From NCBI RefSeq assembly GCF_907165205.1, contig NC_058189.1, positions 16,180,001 through 16,244,000 of the forward strand: a stretch of 64,000 bases of DNA. Reading direction: 5' to 3'. Within the stretch, counting starts at the first letter, position 1. Each line of letters opens with the position of its first letter. The position numbers and the translations under genes were made by a program. This stretch comes from Coccinella septempunctata. Taxonomy: Eukaryota; Arthropoda; Insecta; Coleoptera; Coccinellidae. Positions 54,093 to 64,000 of the stretch are shown one piece after another. Under the pieces are notes generated by a model. The model saw nothing but the letters and a program-made list of their open reading frames with translations. It had not been told where the DNA came from and ran no database searches.

Positions 54093-55046
54093 AACAGTGC
54101 CCGGTTTATGAAGACGGGCTCTCCAAAGCGAGAAATTACGCAACAACGCCTAGTACTCCGGCAATTTTGTGCAATCCAACTGGTTGCTCAGTGCATTTTC
54201 TTTTTATATAATTAATAAAAAATCGACTGTGGGTAATATGAGCTGTTCGAAGACGCATGTCCCTCCTATTATTTCTAAGTCCAAATCTCGGTCCAAATTC
54301 TGCAGTTCACCAGACAGTATGACGAAGGATCTATCTTTTTTGTTTTTGTGTTGGTAAGATTCACTAAGAAATGGTGGTGTCAGCATGCACCAGTAACGAC
54401 AAATATGAGAATAAACTAAAATGATAATCTGGAATAATGCCTCATAAATCACATTTGGTTGATGAACGATTGAAAGACAATCAGTGAACTCTGGCTCATT
54501 AAGCACAAGTGATATATCACAAATCTCAGAATGGTCAAAGAATATGCATCTGCCGTGAACTCAGCCGAAGAAGAAGAAAATTCTCATAATACTGGTCATT
54601 AATTCGAGAACAAATCATGCTATCCAAAAATGAATATGGAATATCGTGATCTTCTGAATGAGTAACAACAACAAAATTTTCCATTTCATTTCAAACCCAT
54701 CAAGTATTTACCGATTAATTCAGGAGATTGAACCCGTGTCCCAGTTTTGGATACTTTATGAACATCACAAAAGTAGTAACTAATTTGAATAACGCAGCTT
54801 CAGATCAACATCAAGGTTAGTGGTCCCTAAAGCAATTATTCATAATTAACTCATACCCAACGTTCTGAGCGATTCGTTTCATGCAGACGAGAAACTGTTC
54901 GAGTAGGTATGCGAATTCATTAAGGGCTCGAAAATGGAATGTCCACAACTTCATCAAAATATTCGTTTTCGGACACTTGCATAACCATAACTTTTTTTAA
55001 ATTTATAGGACAGGCAGTTTTGGCTGAAATTAAAAATAATTGGTTA
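54093..55046. other. No gene recognised
   Basis: AT-rich sequence. The minus-strand frame 54204-54506 has no domain I can identify. Confidence 0.4.
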
Positions 55047-55150
55047 TACATGGTGTGCATAAGAAGAATTTAAGGGTTGTTCCTTGTCATAAATAGAGTG
55101 CGTATTCTATATAATTTTTTTCGTGTGGTCTCTGCTTGAATACAGCCGCC
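55047..55150 (+). repeat. TACAGGGTG repeat, copy 2
   Basis: Starts TACATGGTGTGCATAAGAAG and matches 40245-40335 through CCTTGTCA and AAATAG. Diverged non-coding repeat. Confidence 0.35.
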
Positions 55151-56082
55151 TAAAGTAGGCATCTGAAAAGCAATTCTCATTTCATGATATCCACCAACGA
55201 GGTAGATTTAAGTTCGAAGATAATTCCTGCTCTGGTTCCAGCCTATACCACTCACGCTAAGTATTTGTTGACAACAAATTTTTATTCTCAAAAACCGTTA
55301 TTTTTAGCAACTAACTACAGGAAACCATATATGCTCAAAATAAATGAAACTATAGAAAACTTATTCAATGACTCAGAGAGACATTACTAAGCTAAAATAA
55401 GAGATAATACAGAACAGTTCAAATGAGAAGTCACTTGAAATCAGACCTAGACAAGTTTAATAAATTCGAAATTAACACCGCGTTTACAGTGACAGAGCAA
55501 TCAATAAAACTTGATTGCGAGGGCTTCTTTATTCCATCAGAAAAACTGAAGGTTAGAAAAATGAATTTTAATGAGAAGACCTAGTTGTACCAGTGGAATA
55601 GGCCAAGAGGTGAAACTACATTGTCTAAGTCTGATCAACAAGGAGAGATAAATACATTAAATGTCAGTTGACCAATAATTATGATTTAGTATGAGCAGTG
55701 CATGAATCGTACAAGTTAAATGGGAAAAGCAAAATTAATTAATCTGAGAAGTGATAGAATATTACCATGAAATGAGAAGATCAAAATTGATTAATGAAAT
55801 GAGAAGAACAATCATGATTAATTTGGGAAGAGCAAGAATAGTATAATTAATAAACATTACGTTGGTCTTGAAGAGTGCTAAAATTCATCAATAAATACAT
55901 TTACATAGACGGACTGCTTACAAGTAAGCACGATTAGAACGACCATCAGAAAAACAGAAGATACAATTGATAAATTATGAGATGAGCAAATCGAGAGTAC
56001 TGAGATATCCACTTATCGTTGGTTTCGAGAAGTGCAGAAGGCTGAAAACTAACATGTATGTATATCGAGCAAGATGAATAAA
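55151..56082. other. No gene recognised
   Basis: A 68-codon frame at 55184-55390 looks protein-like but has no family I recognise. Downstream, AATGAGAAGA-type phrases recur (55770, 55800, 55830), suggesting degraded repeat sequence. Confidence 0.35.
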
Positions 56083-56276
56083 CGTGATAACGGGCATTTG
56101 CCTATAAACCGTTCATCTCTTGGTCGGTTTTCTTCTCGCACACTATCGTGCTGGGATTTGTGTGTTTATCCTCCATTGGATTAACACTTTATTGAATTTT
56201 TCAATAAGTTTCTGTTGTTATTTTAATCTCTTTTTAATTGATCTCTTGGTCTCCTTCGGTAAATTCGCATTCTCCT

Positions 56277-58943
56277 TTAGTCTTCCTCTGGGTCGTAGTC
56301 CACTAGTCTCCTGAGTTCTTGATTCGGATGGTTTTTCGCTGTTTCGAATAATTTCTCTGCTTTTCTGTTCATGAATTCCGTTATGGTTTCCCATTTCAGG
56401 TCCTTATAAATCTGTCTATTCCTGACAAACCAAGGTGCATCTATTGCACATCGTAGCAGCTTGTTTTCAGTGGCCTGAATTCTTTTGATATGGCTCTTTG
56501 CCGCGAAACCCCAGGCAACTGATCCATAAGTCAGTTGAGGCCTAGCAACGGCTTTGATTATCTTCAATTTTGTCTCTTTCGACATGTGGCTTCTTCTTCC
56601 TATCAGAGGATAGAGTCTATTCATCGCTGCTTTCGTTTTGTCGATTGCTTGTTTGATATTACTTTTCCAGGTAAGTCCTTTGTCAAGCGTTATTCCTAAA
56701 TATTTGGCTTCATTTTTCCAGTCGATTTCTTCGCCGTCAACATCCAGTTTTGTTGTGGGTCGCAGTCTTCTCTTCTGTAGTAATATTGCTTGGCTCTTTT
56801 GTCCATTGAGCTTGATTTTCCACTTTATGCACCAGTCATTTGTTTCGTAAATCGACTCTTGTAGAACTCGTTCTATTATTTCAGGGTTTCGGTGTCGAGT
56901 TGCTATGCCTGTATCGTCAGCATATAACGTTAGCATAGTTCTTGGATTTTTCGGAATATCGTGGATGTATATGTTGTACAGAAGTGGCCCAAGTACTGAT
57001 CCTTGGGGTACTCCAGCCTCTATATCTCTTGTTGAGGAGCATTCTCCTCCCACTTTTACGTAAATTCTTCTATTTTTGAGATAATTCCTGATCAACTTGC
57101 ATATTTTGATCGAATATCCAGCACATCTCATCTTATATATTAATCCTTCATGCCATACTCTGTTGAATGCTCTGGCGACGTCTAGTAAAATAAGACCTGT
57201 AGCTTGTTTATTTTGGAATCCCTCTGTTATGTACTCTGTGAGCCTTAATAATTGTTGTTCTGTTGAATGCTCTCTTCTGAATCCGAACTGTTCTGGTGGT
57301 ATTAGTTCCAGATTTTCGGTTTCCTCGTTTAGCCTCGTGGCGATAATTCTTTCTACTACTTTTCCTAACGCCGACAGTAGACTTATCGGTCTGTAGTTTT
57401 GTGGAAACTTCTTCTCTTTGAATGGTTTATTGAATACTATGACTTCTGCTGTTTTCCATTTTTCTGGGTAGTGTTCTGTCCTCATAATTCCATTCGCGAT
57501 ATTTGTTAGAGCGGCTATACCTTTTCTAGGTAATTTCTTTAACATAACATTCGTTATTTTCTCGCTTCCGGGAGCTTTCCTCTTCTTCAAACTTCTAATT
57601 ATTTCCCTGATTTCATTTGGCGATGTTGGCTTGTCTATTTCAGCCGTCGCTGGTAATTCATCCATTTCTTCATCATTTTCTTCAACCAGTTCTTCCAAAT
57701 CTTCATTATCGTCATCTATCCTGTAATTTATTCTCGATTCTCGTTCGATCGAGTCCGCCAATGCATCTGCCTTATCAGTATTGGTATAAGCCATTCCCCT
57801 TTCTCCGTGTAGGGGTGGAATTTTAGTCTTTTCTCCTCGTAGGCTTTTTTGCATTCTCCATGCTGAATGATCGATTGTATTCAGTTCTTGAACCCTTTTG
57901 TTCCATCTGCTTGTTCTTAGATCTTTCAGGGCATTTTTCAGAACTTGGCTATGTCGGTTGCGGTTCCTTCTATTTAGATCATTTTTGTTCATCCTATATA
58001 TTCTTCTAAGTCTTCGATTTTCTTGTATAAGATCTTTTACTTCTTTAGGCGTATCGCCATGCGGATGACTTGGAGCTGGTCTCTTCACTCTTCTCGTGCT
58101 TTTTTCGTAAGCTTTCAATATAATCTCTTCCAGTTTATCAACCGCACATTCCAGATCGTCTGGAGTGTTTATTGTTGGAATTTCTGTTATTTCCGATTGT
58201 ATTAAATGGCTGTATTTAGTCCAATTGGTATATTCTCTCATTTCCAGCAGTTTTTCTCTTGGTTCTTCTCCAATTGTCAATTCCACGGGATTGTGGTTTG
58301 AGGTTCCATCTTCCAAAGTTTCAATCGAGAATTCTTGAGTTATATTTTTCAATATCGCGATATCTATTACATCTGGTATTCCTCTTCCAAAAGCAAGATA
58401 TGTCGGTAGCTCTGGTCCAATAACTATGGCATTTTGTTTTTCAGCGAAATCCTTGAGTTTTTTGCCATTTCTATTCTCTGTTATGCTATTCCATAATGGG
58501 GATTTACAGTTGAAATCTCCGATGGAGATTTTCGGGTTTGATCCTTCCAACATGTTGTTTATCTCTTCTTCCAATAGATTGTTTTGTGGTGGCTTATACG
58601 CCGAGGTTATTTCGACTCTTTGCCGATTTAATTCGGCAACAATCGTCACTTTTTCTGTTTTTCCTTGTGTTTCGTCGGATCTACTTTTAAAGTAGAGTTT
58701 CAGATCTGTTCTCACCAATATTGCTACTCCTCCTCCGGTGTTTGTAATTCTGTCACATCTATATGTTTCATAATTCATGAAATTCAGTCTTCTGTTCCGG
58801 TTTATTCTTGTTTCCTGTAGGGCTATAATATCAGGTTGTCTTTCTGATATTATTTGTTCTATCTCGGCTTTCCGAGTGTTGATCCCGTTTATGTTCCACG
58901 AGATTATCTTGAGGGATTTCTTCCTAATATCCGTAAGGTCCAT
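56277..58943 (-). CDS. Jockey ORF2: endonuclease-reverse transcriptase
   Basis: 888 residues, uninterrupted, about the usual Jockey length. The APE-like endonuclease has SWNINGINTRKAEIEQI, PDIIALQETRI, ISIGDFNCKSPLWN and a final TSNHNPVEL. An RT domain follows: FNKPFKEKKFPQNYRPISLL, EQFGFRREHSTEQQLL, GLILLDVARAFNRVWH (motif A), GVPQGSVLGPLLYNIYIHD (motif B), LTLYADDTGIA (motif C), and the C-terminal QLTYGSVAWGFAAKSHIK. The ATG shares its A with the TAA stop of ORF1 (TAATG), suggesting reinitiation after termination. In motif A the common AFD is AFN; the catalytic Asp of LDV is kept. It nicks target DNA and copies the LINE RNA into it. Confidence 0.9.
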   Translation of the reverse strand: MDLTDIRKKSLKIISWNINGINTRKAEIEQIISERQPDIIALQETRINRNRRLNFMNYETYRCDRITNTGGGVAILVRTDLKLYFKSRSDETQGKTEKVTIVAELNRQRVEITSAYKPPQNNLLEEEINNMLEGSNPKISIGDFNCKSPLWNSITENRNGKKLKDFAEKQNAIVIGPELPTYLAFGRGIPDVIDIAILKNITQEFSIETLEDGTSNHNPVELTIGEEPREKLLEMREYTNWTKYSHLIQSEITEIPTINTPDDLECAVDKLEEIILKAYEKSTRRVKRPAPSHPHGDTPKEVKDLIQENRRLRRIYRMNKNDLNRRNRNRHSQVLKNALKDLRTSRWNKRVQELNTIDHSAWRMQKSLRGEKTKIPPLHGERGMAYTNTDKADALADSIERESRINYRIDDDNEDLEELVEENDEEMDELPATAEIDKPTSPNEIREIIRSLKKRKAPGSEKITNVMLKKLPRKGIAALTNIANGIMRTEHYPEKWKTAEVIVFNKPFKEKKFPQNYRPISLLSALGKVVERIIATRLNEETENLELIPPEQFGFRREHSTEQQLLRLTEYITEGFQNKQATGLILLDVARAFNRVWHEGLIYKMRCAGYSIKICKLIRNYLKNRRIYVKVGGECSSTRDIEAGVPQGSVLGPLLYNIYIHDIPKNPRTMLTLYADDTGIATRHRNPEIIERVLQESIYETNDWCIKWKIKLNGQKSQAILLQKRRLRPTTKLDVDGEEIDWKNEAKYLGITLDKGLTWKSNIKQAIDKTKAAMNRLYPLIGRRSHMSKETKLKIIKAVARPQLTYGSVAWGFAAKSHIKRIQATENKLLRCAIDAPWFVRNRQIYKDLKWETITEFMNRKAEKLFETAKNHPNQELRRLVDYDPEED

Positions 58944-60340
58944 TAATTCAGTTTACTGAATAATGCTTGGAGTTTTTTCTCCATTTCCCTCTCAATTTTC
59001 AACATTATCTTGTTGAAAATTTTTTCTGTGAAGATATCTAAATCATCGGCTGATTCAGATATCTTTTTCTTCTCCTGTTGACTGTTCACAGCCTGTTTCA
59101 TTGTAAGTTTTTTCTGTCCTTCTTTTTTCTGGACGGGTTTTGGAGTTTCCCTCTTCTTTTCCTGCTCTGTAGGTTGGGTCTCCGCTACTTCCTGAATTTT
59201 TTGTTCAGAAGTTGTTGTTTTTGTTACCTTCTTTTTCTGTTCAACTGATTTTCGGGAATTTTTCTTTCTGGTCACCAACTTGAACTCGCTACATCCTTTG
59301 TAGCTAGCTGGATGGCCCTCTTCTCCACATAAGACGCATGTGGCATTTCTCTCTTCACCTTTCCTGGTGAGTGTGCAGTCATTGCTGCTATGACTTCCTG
59401 AGCACTTCGCGCATCTCCACGGGAAGGAGCATTTGTTTTGTGCATGTCCGTACCTTTGGCACCTAAAGCACTGGCTTGGACTTTCAGGCCTCTTTTTATG
59501 TTCAACCACAATACAGAGGTTGTAGAGTCGCTTCACTTCGAAGATTTCCTTTTTCTGGGTTTTAACCAGGTAGAGATGTATTGGCTTCTTTGTCATTGTC
59601 GATGTCATTCTGGACACCTCAGCGTCTGATATTCCCTGGAATATCAGGTCGTCCTTAATCAACGCAATATCAGCGTCGATTGGTAAATGCCTAATAACGG
59701 CATATATCTTATTCTCCTCCTCCATTTGGTAGGTAAAAAATTCTTTACCATGCTGCTCGAAGAATGTAGTGATTTTTCTAAAATCATCTACGGTTGACGC
59801 GATGATTTTTATACCGTCTTTAACTGTAGTTGCACGGTTGTAATTTATTCTTTTTGTGTAGAGAGCTTTAGATATCTCTACCCAATCTGAGGTGCCCATC
59901 ATCGTGATGGGTGGAATTTTATCTCTTTTAGGCACTTCCGTTGCCTTCTTGACAGTCTCCTCATCAGAAGAGGAGCTTTCTTTTCGCGCGCGTTTAGTTG
60001 GGGGCGCGTTTGGGGCCTTCGCGACCTGCGTTGAATCATTTTTCCTTGTTTCGGGTTGTGAAACAATTCCTATAAGGGAATTATTCTTGGAACCCGCTAC
60101 CGGCTTTGTGATTGCGGCGTAAGTGGGAGATTTCGTCATATTATTGCGGGTCATTTCCTTCCTCAAGAGGCGCATCTCACCGACCAACTGTGACACAGTT
60201 TCAGTCAGTTTGACTATTTGAGCTTTCAACTGCCCATTTTCTTCTCTGAGCTTTACAAGCTCCTCGTGTTCGCCTTCGCTGAACTCTTCAGCATCGGTCG
60301 CTTCCATGTAGGAACCCTCATTATCTGAGGTTTCCGACAT
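58943..60340 (-). CDS. Jockey ORF1: Gag-like RNA-binding protein
   Basis: 465 residues. The N-terminal acidic region MSETSDNEGSYMEATDAEEF is followed by a coiled coil (about 25-60, LREENGQLKAQIVKLTETVS). A Ser/Lys-rich linker follows, then an RNA-binding PRE_C2HC-like region (about 145-270; ITMMGTSDWVEISKALYTKR, VKTQKKEIFEVKRLYNLCIV). Zinc knuckles come next: CFRCQRYGHAQNKC, CAKCSGSHSSNDC, CVLCGEEGHPASYKGC. The tail is rich in Lys and Gln. ORF1 proteins coat the LINE RNA in a particle. The decayed copy at 21109 confirms the start. Confidence 0.9.
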   Translation of the reverse strand: MSETSDNEGSYMEATDAEEFSEGEHEELVKLREENGQLKAQIVKLTETVSQLVGEMRLLRKEMTRNNMTKSPTYAAITKPVAGSKNNSLIGIVSQPETRKNDSTQVAKAPNAPPTKRARKESSSSDEETVKKATEVPKRDKIPPITMMGTSDWVEISKALYTKRINYNRATTVKDGIKIIASTVDDFRKITTFFEQHGKEFFTYQMEEENKIYAVIRHLPIDADIALIKDDLIFQGISDAEVSRMTSTMTKKPIHLYLVKTQKKEIFEVKRLYNLCIVVEHKKRPESPSQCFRCQRYGHAQNKCSFPWRCAKCSGSHSSNDCTLTRKGEERNATCVLCGEEGHPASYKGCSEFKLVTRKKNSRKSVEQKKKVTKTTTSEQKIQEVAETQPTEQEKKRETPKPVQKKEGQKKLTMKQAVNSQQEKKKISESADDLDIFTEKIFNKIMLKIEREMEKKLQALFSKLN

Positions 60341-60774
60341 GGTTTTATAATCAAAAATCTCAAAATATCAAACAATTTGAAAATAATTAAATATTCAGAA
60401 ATCTTCACTGAAATAGTCTAATATAAAACTAAGGTATAAAGCCGAATGTTTTATACGTTATGATAAAAATCAGAAAAGAGATACGAAAAATAAGCTCACC
60501 TGATGTTTTCAGCAGTACCAACGAGAAAAAAAAAATTCTCTGGACACTTAGGATGAACACCAACTTTGAAAACTTTAACGAATTAAAATTCCGATAACAA
60601 ATATAGAACCTACACAAACTTCACAGACGGAATCAAATATTCCGTAGCTTGGTTAGTAGGCACTTTCACCTCCGCTTTCTCTTTTACGGCACTGTGACAC
60701 TTCGACTTTCTCGTCCGCTTTCTCTTTTATAGCACTAGGAGCACTGTAGCACGTCTTCTCTTGTCAAGCGAATG
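60341..60774 (-). promoter_or_regulatory. Jockey 5' leader with internal promoter
   Basis: On the minus strand the leader contains two copies of AAAAGAGAAAGCGGA spaced about 48 bases, AGACGTG near its start, and ACATCAGGTGAG about 140 bases before ORF1. ACATCAGGTGAG is also present in the leader of the decayed copy near 21008, and reads as a possible splice donor. Confidence 0.45.
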
Positions 60775-60782
60775 CGTGATAA

Positions 60783-61700
60783 TTTATAATGAGAGTACAA
60801 GTTATAACGAATAGATCACGCCAATTCAGTGTGCATGATTACCAGAGCAGGCCTTCCAGGGTGGAGCCAGGGACGAGAGTGTATCAACCTGTATCATGTT
60901 TTACCATAGTTGAGATATTCACATCGTGTTCCGAAGGACAACTACTAAATCCAGAGTTCACCCTGGAGAACATAAGGAGAAGATCAAACTAGCACCAGAA
61001 TTGACTGAGAAGACTTGAAATAATGTTAAGTTGATGAGATGAACAATGAAAACAGGTGTTACGAGTCTAAATGTGAACAATGAGAAGTGAATTCTACAGA
61101 GTTAACGAAAAGAATCATAACAAAATGTTAAGTGTGTAGTTTTTCGCTTCTGAAAAACACTGAGAGTAGGGCTGCTGCTTCTTTCAATTAGCGCACCGCA
61201 GAAATGGGGGTACTATACGTGGCGACGGGAGCTGGTCAGGAGTGTCGACTAGAGGGAAGTCGAAGGGGGACTCAATTTTTAACAGTATAATATGAATAAG
61301 GAAGAAAAGTTCCTGCGACACAAATTTCGGTGGTGGCTTATTCTACTCCTTGCAAAACTATAGGGCAACATAACCAAATTTTTTCTATTGCCTTCTCGCT
61401 ATATATTCTCAATTTCATTTGTCAATTTTCTGGTGCCATTCAAGCAGGGGCTGCTCAAAAAAAAAGACCTGCGATATTTTTTGATAAGTAATCACCCCTT
61501 AAATTTTTTCGCAACTATTCATTAACACCCTGTTGTACCATGCGCCATTTTGTAACATTTTAATAACAGGATGATTCTTCGAGTTAAACATATTTTATTT
61601 ATAATGAGAAATGAGTTTGCTCAAACCAAATGAAAATATCCTTCGGTGATTTCTGTCAATTTAGCTCCTTCGAAATTTTATGAAGATATCATTTTTCCCC
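60783..61700. other. No gene recognised
   Basis: Spacer with a GC-richer stretch at about 61195-61270 and no recognised feature. Confidence 0.35.
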
Positions 61701-61701
61701 T

Positions 61702-61839
61702 CGCAACATTTTGTTGCGGGACGTTGCGAGATGTTGCAAGCTCCGCATTTCCTTCAGAATCTAATTGGACGGCAAGCACCGCTTGCAATAGTTTTTATGA
61801 GAGACAAATGATGCGCAACGTTTCGCAACAAAATGTTGC
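61702..61839. repeat. Inverted repeat, 26-27-base arms
   Basis: CGCAACATTTTGTTGCGG at 61702 followed by ACGTTGCG is mirrored at 61814-61839. Each arm itself contains the palindrome GCAACATTTTGTTGC, so each could fold alone as well as pair with the other. A small MITE is likely. Confidence 0.5.
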
Positions 61840-61906
61840 ATCCGGTGCGTTTCCAGCCTAACTACAGACACAGAAAGAAGACGGCATGCATCATGCAACA
61901 TGCTAA

Positions 61907-62600
61907 AGCCGGGTCCAGACTATGTAACAAAACATTTTATTAACAAAGTTATACAACAAATGTGTTATACAACTTTGTTATATAACTTGTTATAAAATAG
62001 CAGAGACATCCAGACTATGTAACAAAATAAAACTTAACAAAAGTGCTCAACTGGAAGCAGTGGCATCTGTAGGACATTGAAAATGTCCTCAAACGTAGAG
62101 GATGTCATTTTGGCAGCAGCAGCTTGTGTGATTTTATGTAGACGAGTGAAATCTCATCGTTGAGAGCTAGGGGAACATTATAGTGGAACAACTCTTTTGA
62201 AGGATCTAGCAATGGATGACATAGACCCATTGACAGGGGACATTAAATGTGATGGTAGTTTTACAAATTTCCAAGGGATGACAAGTTCTGATTTCGAAAA
62301 CCTAATAAATCAAATCGGCCATAAAATAGACAAAAAAGACACGACATTTCGAGATGCAATACCAGTAAAAGAAAGATTGGCGCTGCAGTAAATGTTTAAT
62401 AACACAAGTGTGGACAAGTTGCGGCGTGTTTTATAACAAAGTTATATTACTTTCTTTGATCTTTACCGACATCCAACGGATAACATAAAATTTGCTATAT
62501 AGCAAGAAAAATGTTGTATAACATTGTTGAATTGAATTTCTCTAACAAGTTTTATAACTTTGCTTTATAACCTGTTTTGTTACATAGTCTGGACCCGGCT
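61907..62600 (+). mobile_element. PIF/Harbinger element, deletion derivative
   Basis: Inverted ends start AGCCGGGTCCAGACTATG, then TAACAAAAC, and mirror at the right. TAA lies at 61904-61906 and 62601-62603. Arms contain multiple TTATAAC/GTTATA phrases. The interior still encodes the beginning of a Harbinger transposase, which ties the TIR type and TAA target to that superfamily. Confidence 0.8.
62084..62391 (+). pseudogene. Harbinger transposase N-terminal remnant
   Basis: Begins MSSNVEDVILAAAACVILCR, stops after about 26 codons, then continues in another frame as SFTNFQGMTSSDFENLINQI and DKKDTTFRDAIPVKERLAL. The latter is the conserved N-terminal block of HARBI1-like nucleases, usually FxxFxRMxxxxFxxLL, then ISKKDTxFRxAIPxxxRLAL. 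The DDE nuclease domain is missing. Confidence 0.75.
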
Positions 62601-62603
62601 TAA

Positions 62604-62951
62604 GAATGACAACCATCAACGTCAGTGTGTGGGCATGAATGTTGAATGTTCTCTGTCATTCCTCTCTTCCGAACCATCCTGAAAAATTGAATGAGGTGGT
62701 TGCGATTTCATGCACGAGCGGCTTTCTACATCAGTGCAGTAGGCAATCCTGTGAATTGTGCGTCTGCTCTGCACGCTGAAGTATTCCTTCGACTTGAAAA
62801 GCACGATGACGGATCTGAGAAATCTTCTCTGCGAATTAGTTACCGAGTTTATGGAAATTAATAGATACATTGTGGAATACTGAGTAGAATGATTATATGT
62901 ATATGGACAAATCGAAGAAAAATCATGCATATTTTTTCTGCTTCTTAAATA
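62604..62951. other. No gene recognised
   Basis: A 110-codon minus-strand frame (62622-62954) has no domain I recognise. Confidence 0.35.
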
Positions 62952-64000
62952 CACTCACCGGCAAAAAAACTCGTCCACCTAAAATATTGCTGGAGTTTGT
63001 TGTCCAAATACTGCCGTAATTGTTTATTGATTTCAATCGTTTCTACGCCAAATTGTAGATAAATTCTTTGGTAAAGAAAAGTTTTCCAAAAATGTTTATA
63101 GCTTATTTATACAGGGTAAAAAACAACCATGTCTTTGTAGTCCAAATTCTCAACACCCTGTGTAAAACTTCGGCAAATTTGTAGAGTCTATGATCAGTTA
63201 ATTACAAAGATTATCCTTTTCGCCATCTTTTAGTTTTTATTTTACCTTGATATCTTGATTCATTTCAAAGATACACGTATTCAATTAAAAGCCTGGAATT
63301 GTTTAAGGAAAAACATTTAATTTGCAATGTTTTAATGATCCTCAACAGTAAATTGAAAGAAAAATAAAGACATAATTGACATTTTTCAATATTTCGTGAG
63401 CTCACGATATATCGAATTGTTGCGACGAATAATACGTTTTTGAGAAACTCCGTCATATTCAGATTGCAACGCAAAACGCAGCTCGTCAAGTGTTTCGGGT
63501 AGTGTATGACGACGACGAATGTTGAATTTCATCCCAGAGATTTTCAATCGGATTCAGATCCGGGCTACATGCAGGCCATTCTAATCGTTGGATATCAACT
63601 CATCCAAATATTGATTGAATGCGGCCTTGCATTGTCGTGCAATAAAATGAAGTCATCGCCAACAAATGGGGCATGGAAAATAACAGCTTCCCGAAGAACG
63701 TCTTGTATTTAACGTGGAGCATTTGGAGCTCCGTTTTCGATAAATAATAATTCGGTAAGTGCTGCTCTTGATAAACTGGCCCACACCATAACAGTACCTT
63801 GAGACCACTCATTTAAATATAGAGCAGTCAGCAAACTTCTCATTGATTTTATTTGAATACATGCTACTACATAATATATGAGGGTTTTTCGTGATCCATT
63901 AGGATCCTCATATCATAATGTTTCCCATCTTATCCGTGACACGCTGTATATTCTGCACACATATTCTTCAATTATCATTTTCTTAAGTTTCCTAACATTC
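62952..64000 (-). mobile_element. Tc1-type element, runs to or past the window end
   Basis: Left end CACTCACCGGCAAAAAAACT at 62952 follows a TA, as in Tc1-type TIRs. It contains transposase remnants at 63500-63835. No right end is visible before 64000. Confidence 0.55.
63500..63835 (-). pseudogene. Tc1-type transposase fragment
   Basis: The minus strand reads GTVMVWASLSRAALTEL, then DDFILLHDNARPH with the second catalytic Asp, and (across shifts) WPAC, PDLNPIEN-like and LWDEIQH sequence of the third block. Several stops and frameshifts; sequence beyond 63840 no longer resembles the family. Confidence 0.65.

Larger units (their letters stand above)
56091..60774 (-). mobile_element. Full-length Jockey-clade LINE
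   Basis: 4684 bases with leader, intact ORF1 (465 aa), intact ORF2 (888 aa) and a 3' untranslated region. CGTGATAA occurs at 56083-56090 and again at 60775-60782, a likely 8-base target duplication. The minus-strand leader has two tandem copies of AAAAGAGAAAGCGGA and an AGACGTG promoter-like element near 60750-60756. No poly(A) tail is visible at the inferred 3' end, which is unusual for Jockey, so the 3' limit is tentative. Confidence 0.8.

Noticed and set aside
55184..55390. 68-codon frame with protein-like composition
   Set aside because: I could not match it to a family, and the following sequence has no related frame; too short to support a gene.

Overview
The window looks like animal, most probably insect, nuclear DNA. 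It is AT-rich, has no operons or bacterial signals, and is crowded with arthropod-type mobile elements: Jockey, CR1-like and RTE-like LINEs, Gypsy LTR elements, Tc1/mariner-type DD34E and DD41D elements, PIF/Harbinger, hAT, tyrosine-recombinase elements and a tRNA-derived SINE. I cannot name the species, and I see no convincing host gene. All identifications rest on reading motifs by eye; no database search was run.

Layout. 0-6 kb: sparse remnants, namely a SINE (484-742), a transposase scrap, a GC-richer leader-like segment (2.9-3.5 kb) and a hairpin MITE. 6.1-10.9 kb: an inverted-repeat element enclosing a 5'-truncated RTE-like LINE, then a 1.2 kb element built around GGGTAATTGGGAAC motifs, then another weak TIR element. 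12.3-15.3 kb: DD41D-type transposase debris, a CpG-rich palindrome and a compact LTR element that encodes only a coiled-coil Gag-like protein. 16.0-19.3 kb: a Tc1 element inside a LINE inside an inverted-repeat pair. 20.8-24.0 kb: a decayed plus-strand Jockey copy that keeps a recognisable initiator plus downstream promoter element. 24.5-27.4 kb: a Gypsy element with near-identical LTRs and a large internal deletion. 31.1-36.2 kb: a minisatellite, then a CR1-like LINE with an open 990-aa ORF2 between inverted repeats. 36.7-37.6 kb: a hAT remnant and two abutting Harbinger-type MITEs. 41.8-45.9 kb: a mariner-type element split by a second, internally deleted Gypsy. 46.8-53.4 kb: an orphan LTR, tyrosine-recombinase debris and an apparently intact DD41D transposon with perfect 45-bp TIRs, then a solo LTR. 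53.4-54.1 and 61.9-62.6 kb: two Harbinger-type elements with TAA duplications. 56.1-60.8 kb: an apparently full-length minus-strand Jockey LINE with both ORFs open. 62.95 kb to the window end: the end of another Tc1 element.

How the parts relate. The two Jockey copies (20.8 kb plus, 56-60.8 kb minus) are one family; the intact one explains the decayed one. The DD41D element is the only transposase gene that looks complete. The intact Jockey, the DD41D element and, less likely, the CR1 ORF2 are the only plausible sources of active protein. The most unusual items are the Gag-only LTR element whose start codon overlaps its primer-binding site, the intact DD41D transposon, tyrosine-recombinase remnants bounded by inverted repeats, and three separate LINEs each sitting between a pair of inverted repeats.
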